Assembly: GCF_001894765.1 (NCBI RefSeq)
Contig: NZ_BCWV01000002.1
Span: forward strand, 124,001 to 188,000
Direction of reading: 5' to 3'
Length of the DNA stretch: 64,000 nucleotides
DNA from: Rhodococcoides corynebacterioides NBRC 14404
GTDB lineage: Bacteria > Actinomycetota > Actinomycetes > Mycobacteriales > Mycobacteriaceae
Made by a program: the position numbers and the translations under genes. Below, piece by piece: positions 24,683 through 35,757 of this stretch (positions are counted from its first letter, which is position 1; every line of letters begins with the position of its first letter). Below the pieces are notes generated by a model. The model was not told the DNA's origin and ran no database searches. It saw nothing but the letters and a program-made list of their open reading frames with translations.

Positions 24683-27061
24683 GTGCGCACGGGTGATCTG
24701 GAGACGACGACCGGACTGACCGACGCGCAGGCCGACGCCCTGCGCGCCGAGGGGAAGTCGAACGACGTCCCGGCGCGCGCGAGTCGGTCGACCCTGGACA
24801 TCGTGCGCGGCAACGTCTTCACCCGCATCAACGCGATCCTGACCGTGTTGCTGATCATCGTGCTGTCCACGGGGTCGATCGTCGACGCGATGTTCGGCCT
24901 GCTCATCGTGGCCAACAGCGGGATCGGCATCGTGCAGGAGATTCGCGCGAAACGCACCCTCGACGCGCTCGCCATCGTCGGTCAGTCGCGCCCGATGGTG
25001 CGCCGCGGTGGCGTCGCCCGCGAGATCGCGCCGAACGAGGTGGTGCTGGGCGACATCGTCGAGCTCGGCCCGGGTGATCAGATCGTGGTCGACGGCGACG
25101 TGGTCGAGTCGGATTCGCTGGACGTGGACGAATCGCTGCTCACCGGGGAATCCGACTCGATGGCCAAGACGGCGGGCGCACAGGTCTTCTCCGGCACGTA
25201 CGTGGTGGCCGGAAGCGGTGCCTACCGGGTGACCAAGGTGGGCCGCGAGGCCTACGCGGCCAAGCTCGCCGAGGAAGCCGGCAAGTTCACGCTCGTCCAC
25301 TCCGAGCTGCGATCCGGCATCGACCGCATCCTCACCTTCGTCACGTGGGTGATGATCCCGGCCGGTGTTCTCATCGTCTACAACCAGCTGTTCTCCTCGG
25401 GTCAGTCGATCAGGCCCGCGCTCAACGGGATGGTCGCGGCGCTCGTGCCGATGGTGCCCGAGGGCCTGGTGCTGCTGACGTCGCTGGCGTTCGCGGTGGG
25501 TGTCGTGCGATTGGGCAAGCGGCAGTGCCTGGTTCAGGAACTCCCGGCGGTGGAGGGGCTGGCGCGGATCGACGTGGTGTGCGCGGACAAGACCGGAACG
25601 CTCACCGAGAACGCGATGGTGTTGTCGGAGCTACGCCCGGTCGGGGACTCCGACACGGACACGGTGCGCCGCGCTCTGGCCGCCGTGGCCGCCGACGATC
25701 CCCGCCCGAATGCGAGCGTGCTTGCCGTCGCCGCGGCCCTGGCGGATCCTCCGGCCTGGGAGAAGACGGGCACCGCACCCTTCTCGTCCGAGAAGAAGTG
25801 GAGCGGCGTGTCGTTCGCCGGCCACGGTCACTGGATCCTCGGTGCACCCGACATGCTCCTGCCCGCCGACGACGAGACCGCCCGCGCGGCTGCCGACCTC
25901 GCGGCGTCGGGACTGCGGGTGCTGGTGTTCGCCGAGTCGGACCTCCCGGTCGACGACGCCGCGGCGCCCGGCCGGATCACGCCGCGCGCCCTGGTGGTGC
26001 TCGAGCAGAAGATCCGTCACGACGCCGCGGAGACGTTGGCGTACTTCGCCGGCCAGCACGTGGATCTCAAGATCATCTCCGGTGACAACGCGGCCTCCGT
26101 GGGCGCCGTGGCGAGCGGCCTCGACGTCCCGGGCGCGGCGTCCCCCGTCGACGCGCGCACGCTGCCGGCGGCCGGATCGGATGCCCTGGCCGACACCCTC
26201 GACACGCACGCGGTGTTCGGCCGGGTGAAGCCGGAACAGAAGCGGGACATGGTGACCGCGCTGCAGAGTCGCGGTCACACCGTCGCCATGACCGGAGACG
26301 GCGTCAACGACGTGCTGGCGCTGAAGTCCGCCGACATCGGCGTCGCGATGGGCGCCGGCAGTCCGGCCGCCCGGTCCGTCGCGCAGATCGTGTTGCTGGA
26401 CAACGCCTTCTCCACCCTGCCGCACGTCGTCGCCGAGGGGCGACGGGTCATCGGCAACATCGAGCGTGTGTCGACGCTGTTCCTCACGAAGACCGTCTAC
26501 TCGGTCCTGCTGGCGATCCTCGTCGGGGCGTCGGGGGTGCTTTCGCAGGTCGCGTCCGTCGAACCGCTGCCGTACCCGTTCCTGCCGCGCCACGTGACCC
26601 TCGCGGCCTGGTTCACGATCGGTATCCCGGCCTTCCTGCTGTCCCTCGCGCCCAACAACGAGCGCGCGCGCTCCGGGTTCGTCGGACGTGTTCTGCGCAA
26701 GGCGGTGCCGGCCGGCGTGGTGGTGGGCGCGGCGACGTTCGCCACGTACCTCGCGACGTACGAGGGGCCGAACGCGTCGACGGACCAGGTGGTGCAGTCC
26801 AGTACGTCGGCCCTGATCACCCTGATCGTCGTGGCGATGTGGGTTCTCATGACGGTGGCCCGGCCGCTCGAATGGTGGAAGGTGATCCTGCTGGTGGGAT
26901 CGGTCCTCGGGTACGTCGTGCTGTTCACCGTGCCGGTGCTCGGACAGTTCTTCCAGCTGGACCCGACCAACCTGCCCTACACGGCCGTCGCCTTCGCCTC
27001 GGCGGCCGTGGGCATCGTGGTGCTCGAGGTGATCAGGGTGGCGATCAAGCCTCGAGCTTGA
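24683..27061 (+). CDS. ctpE: P-type cation ATPase, CtpE-like
   Basis: A 792-residue P-type ATPase. The phosphorylation loop [11 protein letters not shown] has Asp302, the actuator motif is TGES (154-157), and the hinge is [15 protein letters not shown]4 carries PMVPEGL, as in the mycobacterial CtpE group, reported to take up calcium. No N-terminal heavy-metal domain or CPC motif is present, so copper export is unlikely despite the copper-type neighbours. The GTG start is six bases after the -10 TAGGCT (24671-24676), suggesting a leaderless transcript. The 3' end overlaps the convergent dodecin gene by 17 bases. Confidence 0.88.
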   Translation: MRTGDLETTTGLTDAQADALRAEGKSNDVPARASRSTLDIVRGNVFTRINAILTVLLIIVLSTGSIVDAMFGLLIVANSGIGIVQEIRAKRTLDALAIVGQSRPMVRRGGVAREIAPNEVVLGDIVELGPGDQIVVDGDVVESDSLDVDESLLTGESDSMAKTAGAQVFSGTYVVAGSGAYRVTKVGREAYAAKLAEEAGKFTLVHSELRSGIDRILTFVTWVMIPAGVLIVYNQLFSSGQSIRPALNGMVAALVPMVPEGLVLLTSLAFAVGVVRLGKRQCLVQELPAVEGLARIDVVCADKTGTLTENAMVLSELRPVGDSDTDTVRRALAAVAADDPRPNASVLAVAAALADPPAWEKTGTAPFSSEKKWSGVSFAGHGHWILGAPDMLLPADDETARAAADLAASGLRVLVFAESDLPVDDAAAPGRITPRALVVLEQKIRHDAAETLAYFAGQHVDLKIISGDNAASVGAVASGLDVPGAASPVDARTLPAAGSDALADTLDTHAVFGRVKPEQKRDMVTALQSRGHTVAMTGDGVNDVLALKSADIGVAMGAGSPAARSVAQIVLLDNAFSTLPHVVAEGRRVIGNIERVSTLFLTKTVYSVLLAILVGASGVLSQVASVEPLPYPFLPRHVTLAAWFTIGIPAFLLSLAPNNERARSGFVGRVLRKAVPAGVVVGAATFATYLATYEGPNASTDQVVQSSTSALITLIVVAMWVLMTVARPLEWWKVILLVGSVLGYVVLFTVPVLGQFFQLDPTNLPYTAVAFASAAVGIVVLEVIRVAIKPRA

Positions 27062-27254
27062 ACCCGACCTTGAGCGTGACCTGGAAGTGCGCGACGGCAC
27101 CGTTCTCGATGTGGCCGCGGGTCTCGACCACCTCGAACCAATCGAGTTCGCGCAGCGACTCGTTCGCGCGGGCGATCGCCTTGCGGATGGCGTCGTCGAC
27201 GCCCTCGGTGGACGTGCCGACGATCTCGGTGACGCGATAGACGTTCTCGCTCAT
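27045..27254 (-). CDS. Dodecin
   Basis: A 69-residue dodecin, a small protein that assembles into a hollow dodecamer and stores flavin (or CoA in some actinobacteria). The start [20 protein letters not shown] and the stretch [16 protein letters not shown] are typical, with the flavin-stacking tryptophan at position 39. The length is standard. Its 3' end overlaps the ATPase gene on the opposite strand by 17 bases. Confidence 0.93.
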   Translation of the reverse strand: MSENVYRVTEIVGTSTEGVDDAIRKAIARANESLRELDWFEVVETRGHIENGAVAHFQVTLKVGFKLEA

Positions 27255-27348
27255 GATGACCTGCCTGCTCGGGTGACGGGGACTCGTCCCATCGTGCGCC
27301 ACCGGACCCCGCGGCGGGGAGGGTTCGGCGCACCCGGCGCGAAAGTCG

Positions 27349-27951
27349 TCAGTCCACCAGCAGACCGTGCGCCTGCGCGTAGGCCAGCGCCTGGGCCGGG
27401 TCCACCGTGGCGCCCGCGATCTCGGCCCCGGTCCACAGACTCGGATCGACGACGGCCCCGCGAAGATCCGCGCCGACGAGCCGGATGCCGGTGGTGCGCG
27501 CCCCGCCCAGATCGGCGCCGCGCAGCGTCGCGCCGCGCAGGTCCGTCCGCGCCAGGTCGGCATCGCGGAACCGACACCCGTCGAGGGTGCTGTCACGGAG
27601 GTCGACGCCGGCCACCGACGCCAGCGTGAAGTCGACGTCCTCGAACGTCGCGGGCCGCAGACTCGCCTCGCCCAGCGACGACCCGAGGAGGCTGACGCCA
27701 CGGAACGTCGAATGCCACAGGCGGGCGCGTCGGAACTCGCAGTTGCGAAACGCGGACCCGGAATGGATCGACTCGGACAGGAGGGCGCCGGTGAAATCGC
27801 ACCCGTCGAACACCACCGTCTCGGTGACCAGCCCGGTCAGGTCCGCATCGACGAACGAACACGACCTGAAGGTGCGGCCGTGCCAGTGGGTCCCCGGCTC
27901 GACCTCGTGGACTCGATCGCCGTCGACGACGGTGCCGTCGCCGTCGATCAC
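27349..27951 (-). CDS. Pentapeptide-repeat protein
   Basis: A 200-residue protein. From about residue 28 to 178 it is composed of A(D/N)LxX-type pentapeptides such as [41 protein letters not shown], which fold as a right-handed quadrilateral beta-helix. The length and register resemble MfpA/McbG-like DNA-mimicking proteins that protect gyrase, but general pentapeptide proteins look the same, so that role is a guess. Its ATG overlaps the stop of the HadA-like gene (ATGA), an unexpected pairing. Confidence 0.87.
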   Translation of the reverse strand: MIDGDGTVVDGDRVHEVEPGTHWHGRTFRSCSFVDADLTGLVTETVVFDGCDFTGALLSESIHSGSAFRNCEFRRARLWHSTFRGVSLLGSSLGEASLRPATFEDVDFTLASVAGVDLRDSTLDGCRFRDADLARTDLRGATLRGADLGGARTTGIRLVGADLRGAVVDPSLWTGAEIAGATVDPAQALAYAQAHGLLVD

Positions 27952-28502
27952 GACCCGCTGGGCACCGGGCGCGCCGTCGGACCCACGCGAGGCACCCCCG
28001 CGGGCAGGACGGCGTCCACCAGCGCCACCGCCTCCGGATCGATCTCGGCATCGGTCTTGGTGATGAAGGTGGTGGTACTGGTGACCACGTCCTCGCCGTC
28101 GGCGGTGACGTGGTTCTCGACCACCATGATGTCGGCGCCCGCGGCCTGGCGGATGGACTGCAACGTCAGAGCCGAGACCAGGCGGTCGCCCGGCACCGGC
28201 GGACGGTGGATGACGAACTTCTGATCCGTCTGCAGCACGGCGGTGATCTCGTACTCGACGAGGATGTAGGAGAAAAGGTAGTCCAGCGCCACGGAACCCA
28301 CGACGCTGACGAAGGTCGCCGGAGCCACCAGCCCCGAGTACCCGAGCTCCGCGGCAGCGTCCTCCCGGTGGTGCGCCGGGTGTCCGTTCTGCAACGCCCG
28401 GCTCAGTTCGCGGATCTTCTCGCGCCCGACCTCGTAGTAGTCGGGCATCACGTACACCTGCCCGACCAGCTCGAGGGTGCGGTCGAAACGCTGATCGTTC
28501 AC
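27948..28502 (-). CDS. HadA-like (3R)-hydroxyacyl dehydratase (MaoC fold, UPF0336 type)
   Basis: A 184-residue hot-dog-fold protein of the UPF0336/HadA type. In mycobacteria HadA is the substrate-binding subunit of the FAS-II dehydratase. The segments YYEVGREKIRELSRALQNGHP (residues 22-42) and QKFVIHRPPVPGD are typical. The catalytic hydratase motif of HadB-type subunits is not obvious, so a partner is expected elsewhere. GTG start 28502 has a GAAAGG ribosome site, and a -10 TAGGCT lies about 27 bases further upstream. Mycolic-acid biosynthesis or another acyl-ACP/CoA dehydration is plausible. Confidence 0.8.
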   Translation of the reverse strand: MNDQRFDRTLELVGQVYVMPDYYEVGREKIRELSRALQNGHPAHHREDAAAELGYSGLVAPATFVSVVGSVALDYLFSYILVEYEITAVLQTDQKFVIHRPPVPGDRLVSALTLQSIRQAAGADIMVVENHVTADGEDVVTSTTTFITKTDAEIDPEAVALVDAVLPAGVPRVGPTARPVPSGS

Positions 28503-28550
28503 AGGGGACCTTTCGCGTGACTGTGAGTGAAGCCTATCGACCGCGGTCCG

Positions 28551-29228
28551 TCATCCGCCCGCCCCCCGTCCGGACCGGCTGTCTCGGTAGGCCCGCACCC
28601 TCAACTCGCGCAGCCACTCGGGGCTCGGCCGCACCGCTCGCGGGGTGTTGACGATCGGGTCGAACGACGGGTCCACCCCGTCCTCCTTCTCGGCGCGATC
28701 CAGAATCACCTCGGCCAGGGGCTCCCGCGGCCCCGTGCCCGCCGTCTGCTCGAGGACCACCGTGATCGGTCCCGTCGCCAACCCGGTCGCTGCCTCCGCC
28801 GGGTCCAGCGTGTCCGGCCCGCCCGGGAACCGTGCCGACACCCACCACCGGCGACCGCCGTGCGCCAGCGGCATGAGCGAGGAGAACGACGCCGACGCGA
28901 ACGACGCCGCGGGCAACGGCAGGCTGCGGGTGACGACGTCTCGGCCGGCCCCGGCGAGCAGGACGTCCCAGGACCCGGTGTCCGACCCGGCCGCGGGGAT
29001 CCGCATCGCGAACCCCGGCACGTCGGGAATCGGCGACGGCAACCCGATCGCCCGCGAGAGCCGGACCAGCACGTCGTCGTCCTCCAGGGGGAGGCCGCGG
29101 CCGACCGGCGCGGTCCGGACGAGCCGGCCGTGCAGGACCGCGCCGTCCGGATGGAAGAGCTTGGCGCGACGAAGCGCCGAGCCGACACCGAACGGAACCG
29201 CGAGAAGACGAGTGGGGAGGGAGGTCAC
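28551..29228 (-). CDS. Conserved hypothetical (catalase-fold-like, so-called phosphodiesterase)
   Basis: A 225-residue soluble protein without signal peptide. The N-terminus LFHPDGAVLHGRLVR and the mid-part PDVPGFAMRIP recall the small actinobacterial proteins sometimes labelled phosphodiesterase, which share a catalase-like barrel but lack heme ligands. No catalytic residues can be named with confidence. It lies alone between the HadA-like gene and a VOC gene, all on the minus strand with 48-52 base gaps. Confidence 0.65.
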   Translation of the reverse strand: MTSLPTRLLAVPFGVGSALRRAKLFHPDGAVLHGRLVRTAPVGRGLPLEDDDVLVRLSRAIGLPSPIPDVPGFAMRIPAAGSDTGSWDVLLAGAGRDVVTRSLPLPAASFASASFSSLMPLAHGGRRWWVSARFPGGPDTLDPAEAATGLATGPITVVLEQTAGTGPREPLAEVILDRAEKEDGVDPSFDPIVNTPRAVRPSPEWLRELRVRAYRDSRSGRGAGG

Positions 29229-29279
29229 GACGACCGAGTTCCCGGCCCCGCCGAGCGGAAACGGCCCGGCCCGCGCGCG

Positions 29280-29774
29280 TCAGCCGGCGTACGCCGCCTC
29301 CAGGTCGGCGACGACGATCTTGCGCATCTGCAGCATCGCCTGCATGACGCGGCCCGACTTCTCGGGATCGGGGTCGCTCATCAGTTCCATCAGGCGGGTC
29401 GGCACGATCTGCCAGGACAGACCGAACCGGTCCTTGCACCAGGCGCACTGCGACTCGGCGCCCCCGTCGGCCGTGAGCGCGTCCCAGTAGCGGTCCACCT
29501 CCTCCTGATCGGCGCAGCTCACCGCCAGCGAGATGGCCTCGGTGAACTGGAAGTGCGGCCCGCCGTTCAGTCCGGTGAATCGCTGTCCGACCAGCTCGAA
29601 GTCGACGGTCATGGCGCTCCCGGCCTTCCCCGGGCCGCCGTCGCCGTAGCGGCTGACGTTCAGGATCGATCCGCCGAACAGGTCGACGTAGAACTGCGCG
29701 GCTTCCTCGGCCCGATCGTCGAACCACAGGGCGGGGACGATCTTCTGGGTGGTGGTGGAGTCGATCGTGGGCAC
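29280..29774 (-). CDS. VOC-family protein (PhnB/3-demethylubiquinone methyltransferase-like)
   Basis: A 164-residue single-chain VOC protein of the PhnB-like type. It starts KIVPALWFDDRAEEAAQFYV at about residues 10-29 and contains NGGPHFQFTEAISLAVSCAD and CAWCKDRFGLSWQIVP, all hallmarks of the family. Members are often mis-annotated as methyltransferases; the reaction is unknown. GTG 29774 is preferred over an in-frame ATG 54 bases upstream, because an AGGAG ribosome site lies eight bases before it. Confidence 0.82.
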   Translation of the reverse strand: MPTIDSTTTQKIVPALWFDDRAEEAAQFYVDLFGGSILNVSRYGDGGPGKAGSAMTVDFELVGQRFTGLNGGPHFQFTEAISLAVSCADQEEVDRYWDALTADGGAESQCAWCKDRFGLSWQIVPTRLMELMSDPDPEKSGRVMQAMLQMRKIVVADLEAAYAG

Positions 29775-29856
29775 AGCGGGCTCCTGTCTCGGCCGGGGCC
29801 CCGAGTGCCCCGCAGCGGTGAGTATCACCGGTGTCGACCGGAGTGGGGACCGGAAT

Positions 29857-30447
29857 TCATCGCGTGACGGCGCGGGTGAGCAGGTCGGCGAGTTCCCGAT
29901 AGGCAGTCGCGTCGTCCAACCCGGTCCGGCGGGCCAGAGCGCGGGTCTGGATGGACACCATCACGGACGCGGCGACGTCGGCGACGAAGGTGGCATGGAC
30001 GTCGCGCACGTCCCCGGCCCGCGCGCCGTCGTCGACGATGGCGCGGACGCGCTCGGCGGCCGCCGCGGTGTTGCGTTCGTAGACCAGGCGGGTGGGCTCG
30101 AACGCCGCGAGATCGCTCATGAAGGACTCCGAGGCCGGCGCGAGGGCCTCGCCGACGGCGCCGAGGTAGGCGGCCAGGCGCCGGGCCGTCACTCGCTCAC
30201 CGCCGGCGTCGGACGCGGTGCGATCCGCCGCGTCGACCCTGTCGGTGGCGGCGCGGAAGAAGTGGCGGACCGCGGCGACGACCAACTCGTCCTTGCTGGG
30301 CGCCAGCGTGTAGAGCGTGGACTTCGAGCAGTGCAGCCGTCCGGCGATCTCGTCGAGGGTGAGGCGCGCGAACCCGTCGGCGAGGAAGAGGGCGACGACG
30401 GCGTCGAACAGCTCGGCTCGCCTGGCGGTCGCATGAGCGCTGGTCAC
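29857..30447 (-). CDS. TetR-family regulator
   Basis: A 196-residue TetR regulator with the helix-turn-helix at about residues 28-50 (LHCSKSTLYTLAPSKDEL). It is divergent from an acyl-CoA dehydrogenase, and the 129-base gap contains a perfect 20-bp palindrome, so it very probably represses that gene and itself. The start is GTG 30447, the only in-frame start near the domain onset. Confidence 0.87.
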   Translation of the reverse strand: MTSAHATARRAELFDAVVALFLADGFARLTLDEIAGRLHCSKSTLYTLAPSKDELVVAAVRHFFRAATDRVDAADRTASDAGGERVTARRLAAYLGAVGEALAPASESFMSDLAAFEPTRLVYERNTAAAAERVRAIVDDGARAGDVRDVHATFVADVAASVMVSIQTRALARRTGLDDATAYRELADLLTRAVTR

Positions 30448-30476
30448 GGACGCCGATGGTACTGGAAGGCGGTCTG

Positions 30477-30496
30477 CAGTACTGTCGACAGTACTG
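30477..30496. promoter_or_regulatory. Perfect 20-bp palindromic TetR operator
   Basis: The sequence CAGTACTGTCGACAGTACTG is its own reverse complement. It is 30 bases from the TetR start and 80 from the dehydrogenase start. The hexamer AGTACT recurs at 30510-30515 and a related GGTACTGG lies at 30459-30466, so further half-sites may exist. Confidence 0.7.
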
Positions 30497-30576
30497 AGGC
30501 GAGCAATTCAGTACTCCCTGCACCGCTCGCCCTGCCCGCTGTACGCCCCGCCCGCACCGCCCCGAGAGGACCGACC

Positions 30577-31716
30577 ATGGCCGTCGACCGCCTGCTGCCC
30601 ACCGACGAGGCCCGCGAGCTGATCCAGCTGACCCGCGACATCGCGGACAAGGCGCTGGACCCGATCGTCGACGAGCACGAGAAGGCCGAGACCTATCCCG
30701 ACGGCCTGTTCGCGACCCTGGGCGAGGCCGGGCTGCTGTCCCTCCCGTATCCCGAGGAGTGGGGCGGCGGCGGGCAGCCCTACGAGGTCTACCTGCAGGT
30801 CCTCGAGGAGCTCGCCGCGCGGTGGGCTGCGGTGGCCGTCGCGGTGAGCGTGCACGGCCTGTCCTGCCACCCCCTGTTCACGTTCGGCACCGACGAGCAG
30901 AAGCAGCGGTGGCTGCCGGACATGCTGGGCGGCAGCACGATCGGGGCCTACAGCCTGTCCGAGCCCCAGGCCGGCAGCGACGCCGCCGCGCTCACGTGCA
31001 AGGCAGTGTCCGGACCGGACGGCTACACGATCACCGGGTCCAAGGCGTGGATCACCCACGGCGGCATCGCCGACTTCTACACCCTCTTCGCCCGGACCGG
31101 GGAGGGGTCGAAGGGCATCTCCTGCTTCCTCGTGCCGGGGGACACCCCGGGCCTGAGTTTCGGTGCGCCCGAGGAGAAGATGGGCCTGCACGCGGTCCCC
31201 ACCGCGGCTGCCCACTACGACGGAGCTCGGGTGGATCGCGACCGTCTGGTCGGGTCGGAGGGACAGGGCCTCGCCATCGCCTTCAGCGCGCTCGACGCCG
31301 GTCGCCTGGGCATCGCCGCCGTCGCGGTGGGGATCGCGCAGGCCGCCCTCGACGACGCGGTGCGGTACGCGACGGAGCGAGAGACGTTCGGACGCAGGAT
31401 CATCGACCATCAGGGTCTCGGTTTCGTCCTGGCGGACATGGCGGCGGCGGTCGATTCCGCCCGCGCGACCTACCTCGACGCCGCACGGCGCCGGGACGCG
31501 GGCCTGCCGTACTCGCGGCAGGCGTCCGTCGCCAAGCTGGTCGCGACCGACGCCGCCATGAAGGTCACCACCGACGCGGTCCAGGTGCACGGCGGCTACG
31601 GCTACACCCGTGACTTCCGGGTCGAGCGGTACATGCGGGAAGCGAAGATCACGCAGATCTTCGAGGGCACCAACCAGATCCAGCGGCTGGTCATCTCACG
31701 GTCCCTCGCGAGGTAG
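30577..31716 (+). CDS. Acyl-CoA dehydrogenase
   Basis: A 379-residue acyl-CoA dehydrogenase of the usual FadE length. It has YSLSEPQAGSDAAAL (about 124-138), KAWITHGG, VQVHGGYGYTRDFRVERYMR and the catalytic glutamate in IFEGTNQIQR (about 363-372). The last motif is of the short/medium-chain class. A GAGAGGA ribosome site precedes the ATG. It is a single-gene unit controlled by the adjacent TetR. The substrate chain is not predictable. Confidence 0.92.
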   Translation: MAVDRLLPTDEARELIQLTRDIADKALDPIVDEHEKAETYPDGLFATLGEAGLLSLPYPEEWGGGGQPYEVYLQVLEELAARWAAVAVAVSVHGLSCHPLFTFGTDEQKQRWLPDMLGGSTIGAYSLSEPQAGSDAAALTCKAVSGPDGYTITGSKAWITHGGIADFYTLFARTGEGSKGISCFLVPGDTPGLSFGAPEEKMGLHAVPTAAAHYDGARVDRDRLVGSEGQGLAIAFSALDAGRLGIAAVAVGIAQAALDDAVRYATERETFGRRIIDHQGLGFVLADMAAAVDSARATYLDAARRRDAGLPYSRQASVAKLVATDAAMKVTTDAVQVHGGYGYTRDFRVERYMREAKITQIFEGTNQIQRLVISRSLAR

Positions 31717-31738
31717 CCGGACCGTAGGCTCTTCGGTC

Positions 31739-32371
31739 ATGGGCACACCGACGTTCGGCGGCATCCCCGAGGCGGCTCTGGACTTCTACGAGGACCTCGA
31801 GGCCGACAACAGCAAGACGTTCTGGGTTGCGCACAAGCACGTCTACGACGAGGCGGTGCGGGCTCCCGTGGCGGCCCTCGCCGAGGCTCTCGCGGAGTTC
31901 GGTCCGGCGAAGATCTTCCGGCCGCACCGCGACGTCCGCTTCTCGAAGGACAAGACGCCGTACAAGACCCACCAGGGCGTCTTCGTGGCGGTCGGTCCGT
32001 CGGCCGGGTGGTACGTGCAGGTCGACGCGGCGGGACTCATGGTGGCCGGTGGCTTCTACGCGGCAACGTCCGAGGCCGTCGCGCAGTACCGAGCGACCGT
32101 CGACGACGACGTCCGCGGCTCGGAACTCGTCCGCATCGTCACCGACCTCGAGCGCGCCGGTTACGAGCGGGGTGGGGACCGGCTGAAGACGTCGCCCCGC
32201 GGTATCGCGCCGACGCACCCGCGAATCGATCTCCTGCGTCACCGCACGCTCACCGTGAGCCGGCAGTTCGGGTGCCCGCCCTGGCTGTCCACGCCCGACT
32301 GCGCCGACCACGTGGCGGCCGCGTGGCGCGAGATGGCACCGCTGGTGGAGTGGTGCCGTCAGGTCCTGTGA
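31739..32371 (+). CDS. DUF2461 family protein
   Basis: A 210-residue cytosolic protein of the DUF2461/TIGR02453 family. Typical segments are LDFYEDLEADNSKTFWVAHK (residues 13-32) and FRPHRDVRFSKDKTPYKTHQ (60-79). The function of the family is unknown. The ATG follows a -10 TAGGCT (31725-31730) by eight bases, so the gene may have its own leaderless transcript inside the gap after the dehydrogenase. The 3' end overlaps the convergent pruC gene by 13 bases. Confidence 0.87.
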   Translation: MGTPTFGGIPEAALDFYEDLEADNSKTFWVAHKHVYDEAVRAPVAALAEALAEFGPAKIFRPHRDVRFSKDKTPYKTHQGVFVAVGPSAGWYVQVDAAGLMVAGGFYAATSEAVAQYRATVDDDVRGSELVRIVTDLERAGYERGGDRLKTSPRGIAPTHPRIDLLRHRTLTVSRQFGCPPWLSTPDCADHVAAAWREMAPLVEWCRQVL

Positions 32372-33981
32372 TCGTCCAGCGCGAGTTGAATGCCGGTCAG
32401 CAGACGGGTGTCCGGATCGCTCAGGTCGAGCCCGCTGAGTTCCTGCGCGCGACGGACCCGGTACCGCAACGTGTTCGGGTGCACGTGGACCGCCGCGGCG
32501 GCGCGGCGGACGTCGTCGGGACTACGGAGATACGCGGCGACGCTGGCGCACAACTCCGACGACGTCCGACGGTCGTAGTCGACGAGCACGTCCAGTCGAG
32601 GGTCGCGCAGCGTCGGTTCGGCCGCGACCACCCTTGCGATCTCGGCCAGTAACACCGGCGTACGCGACGACGCGAGCGTGGTGACGCGGGCAGCCGGGTC
32701 GGCTCGACCGGTCGTCCCGTCGAGCACGCGGTCGACCTCGCCGCGGGCCGCCGCGACCTCCGCGAGCCCCTCCACGGGCACGGCGACGGCGGCGCGGAGG
32801 CGCACCGCCGATCGCGCGTCCAGCCGGTCCAGCAGCCGCCCCGTCCACGCGGTGACGGTCTCGGCGGCGCCGTCGCCGGTGTGCATGCGGGGGAGCAGCA
32901 CGTAGATGCGGTCGGCCGATGCCGTCACCAGCGACGATCGGTGAAAGGCGCTGGCGTGCAGTCGAACCGACGAGGCGATCTCAGCGAGCCCCGCGCCCCG
33001 GGCAGCGCCGTCGGGGCGCAACGGCGTCAGGCCGATCACCGCGGCGGGTCCACCGTCGGGCAGCGTGAGCGTCGCGGCCAACGACGGCACGTCCACGCCG
33101 CCGCCGCGCAGGCCCAGCAGGCGCTGGATCTGCATCGCCTCGGTGGTCGGCGCAGCGCGGCGCCGAGCGATGAGGCGAGCGGCCACCGCTGCCGCACCCC
33201 GCACCACAGGTCCGGCGTCGTCGGTCAACGGTCGTCGCCCCTCCTGCACCCACAGGGTCCCCACCAGGGTCGCGCCCGACGTGCCCGGTTCGGTTCCGCC
33301 GGAACGGATTCCGGCGACCAGTCGTCGCTCGATCCCCAGGTCGGGGTGGCTCGGCACGTCGACCACCTCGTCGGACCGACGGACCGCGTCGTAGACACCC
33401 CACTGCTCGAGGCGGCGAAGGTACTCCGCCGGGCCCTCGCGGCCGAGAATGGACAGCCGCCGCAGCTCGTCGGCCTGATCGTCGGTCGCGGAGTACGCGA
33501 GCACGTGGGCGTGCTCGTCCTCGATACTGACCAGCCCGTGCGTGTGGGCGGCGACGGTGCGCGCCAACTCGTACAGGTCGGTGTCGGCTCCGGACGCCAC
33601 GGTGCGGGCGTCGTCGGACCGGTCGTCGGGGGCGTGGTCGAGCAGACCCCGAATCATGGCGAGCACGCGGTCCGAGCGGGATCCGGGGTGCACGGCGAGC
33701 AGCGCGGCGCCGGAGTCCCGTGCGGCGTCCTCGAGCATCGGCGACACCGCCTTGGTGAGGACGGCGACGGGGGCCGGACGGACGCGGCCCAGCCAGGCGG
33801 CGGCGGCGTCGGCGGGAACTCCGGCCAGGAGAAGGAGGTCGGCGGCGACGGACTCACCGGCGAGATCGTCCGCGTCCGCCAGCGTCACGACGGCGATCCG
33901 GGCACGCGGGTGCGGCGACGGGACGACGACGTCGGCGAAGGCGTGCGCCGTCCGCTGGAGTTCGTCGAGGGTCACGGCCAT
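32359..33981 (-). CDS. pruC: PruC-like PucR/CdaR-family regulator of proline catabolism
   Basis: A 540-residue regulator. The N-terminal half is a PucR-type ligand domain, the middle is a GGDEF-like (DUF/CdaR) domain, and the last ~60 residues are the PucR helix-turn-helix (DDVRRAAAAVHVHPNTLRYR near 490-510). It is divergent from pruA-pruB, as is the PucR-type activator PruC in mycobacteria, which activates these genes when proline is present. ATG 33981 follows a -10 TACCGT (33988-33993) by six bases, so the mRNA is probably leaderless. The frame upstream of that ATG is intergenic and antisense to pruA. Confidence 0.88.
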   Translation of the reverse strand: MAVTLDELQRTAHAFADVVVPSPHPRARIAVVTLADADDLAGESVAADLLLLAGVPADAAAAWLGRVRPAPVAVLTKAVSPMLEDAARDSGAALLAVHPGSRSDRVLAMIRGLLDHAPDDRSDDARTVASGADTDLYELARTVAAHTHGLVSIEDEHAHVLAYSATDDQADELRRLSILGREGPAEYLRRLEQWGVYDAVRRSDEVVDVPSHPDLGIERRLVAGIRSGGTEPGTSGATLVGTLWVQEGRRPLTDDAGPVVRGAAAVAARLIARRRAAPTTEAMQIQRLLGLRGGGVDVPSLAATLTLPDGGPAAVIGLTPLRPDGAARGAGLAEIASSVRLHASAFHRSSLVTASADRIYVLLPRMHTGDGAAETVTAWTGRLLDRLDARSAVRLRAAVAVPVEGLAEVAAARGEVDRVLDGTTGRADPAARVTTLASSRTPVLLAEIARVVAAEPTLRDPRLDVLVDYDRRTSSELCASVAAYLRSPDDVRRAAAAVHVHPNTLRYRVRRAQELSGLDLSDPDTRLLTGIQLALDDHRT

Positions 33982-34116
33982 GGGCCGACGGTACCCGCCG
34001 GGTCGGTCCGATCGAACAAGCATGACGCCACGAGTTGGGTCGATCAGCCGAATACAGGGGCGGGGCCCATGCGATGAAGTGGGACACGTCATACCCCCGA
34101 CCCCTGGAGGCTCATC

Positions 34117-35756
<1,640 letters not shown>

Positions 35757-35757
<1 letters not shown>

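Noticed and set aside
23436-27061. P-type ATPase as the copper pump belonging to the CsoR-boxed genes
   Set aside because: The ATPase has no CPC motif or metal-binding N-domain, carries PMVPEGL as in CtpE, and has its own leaderless-type promoter without a copper box.
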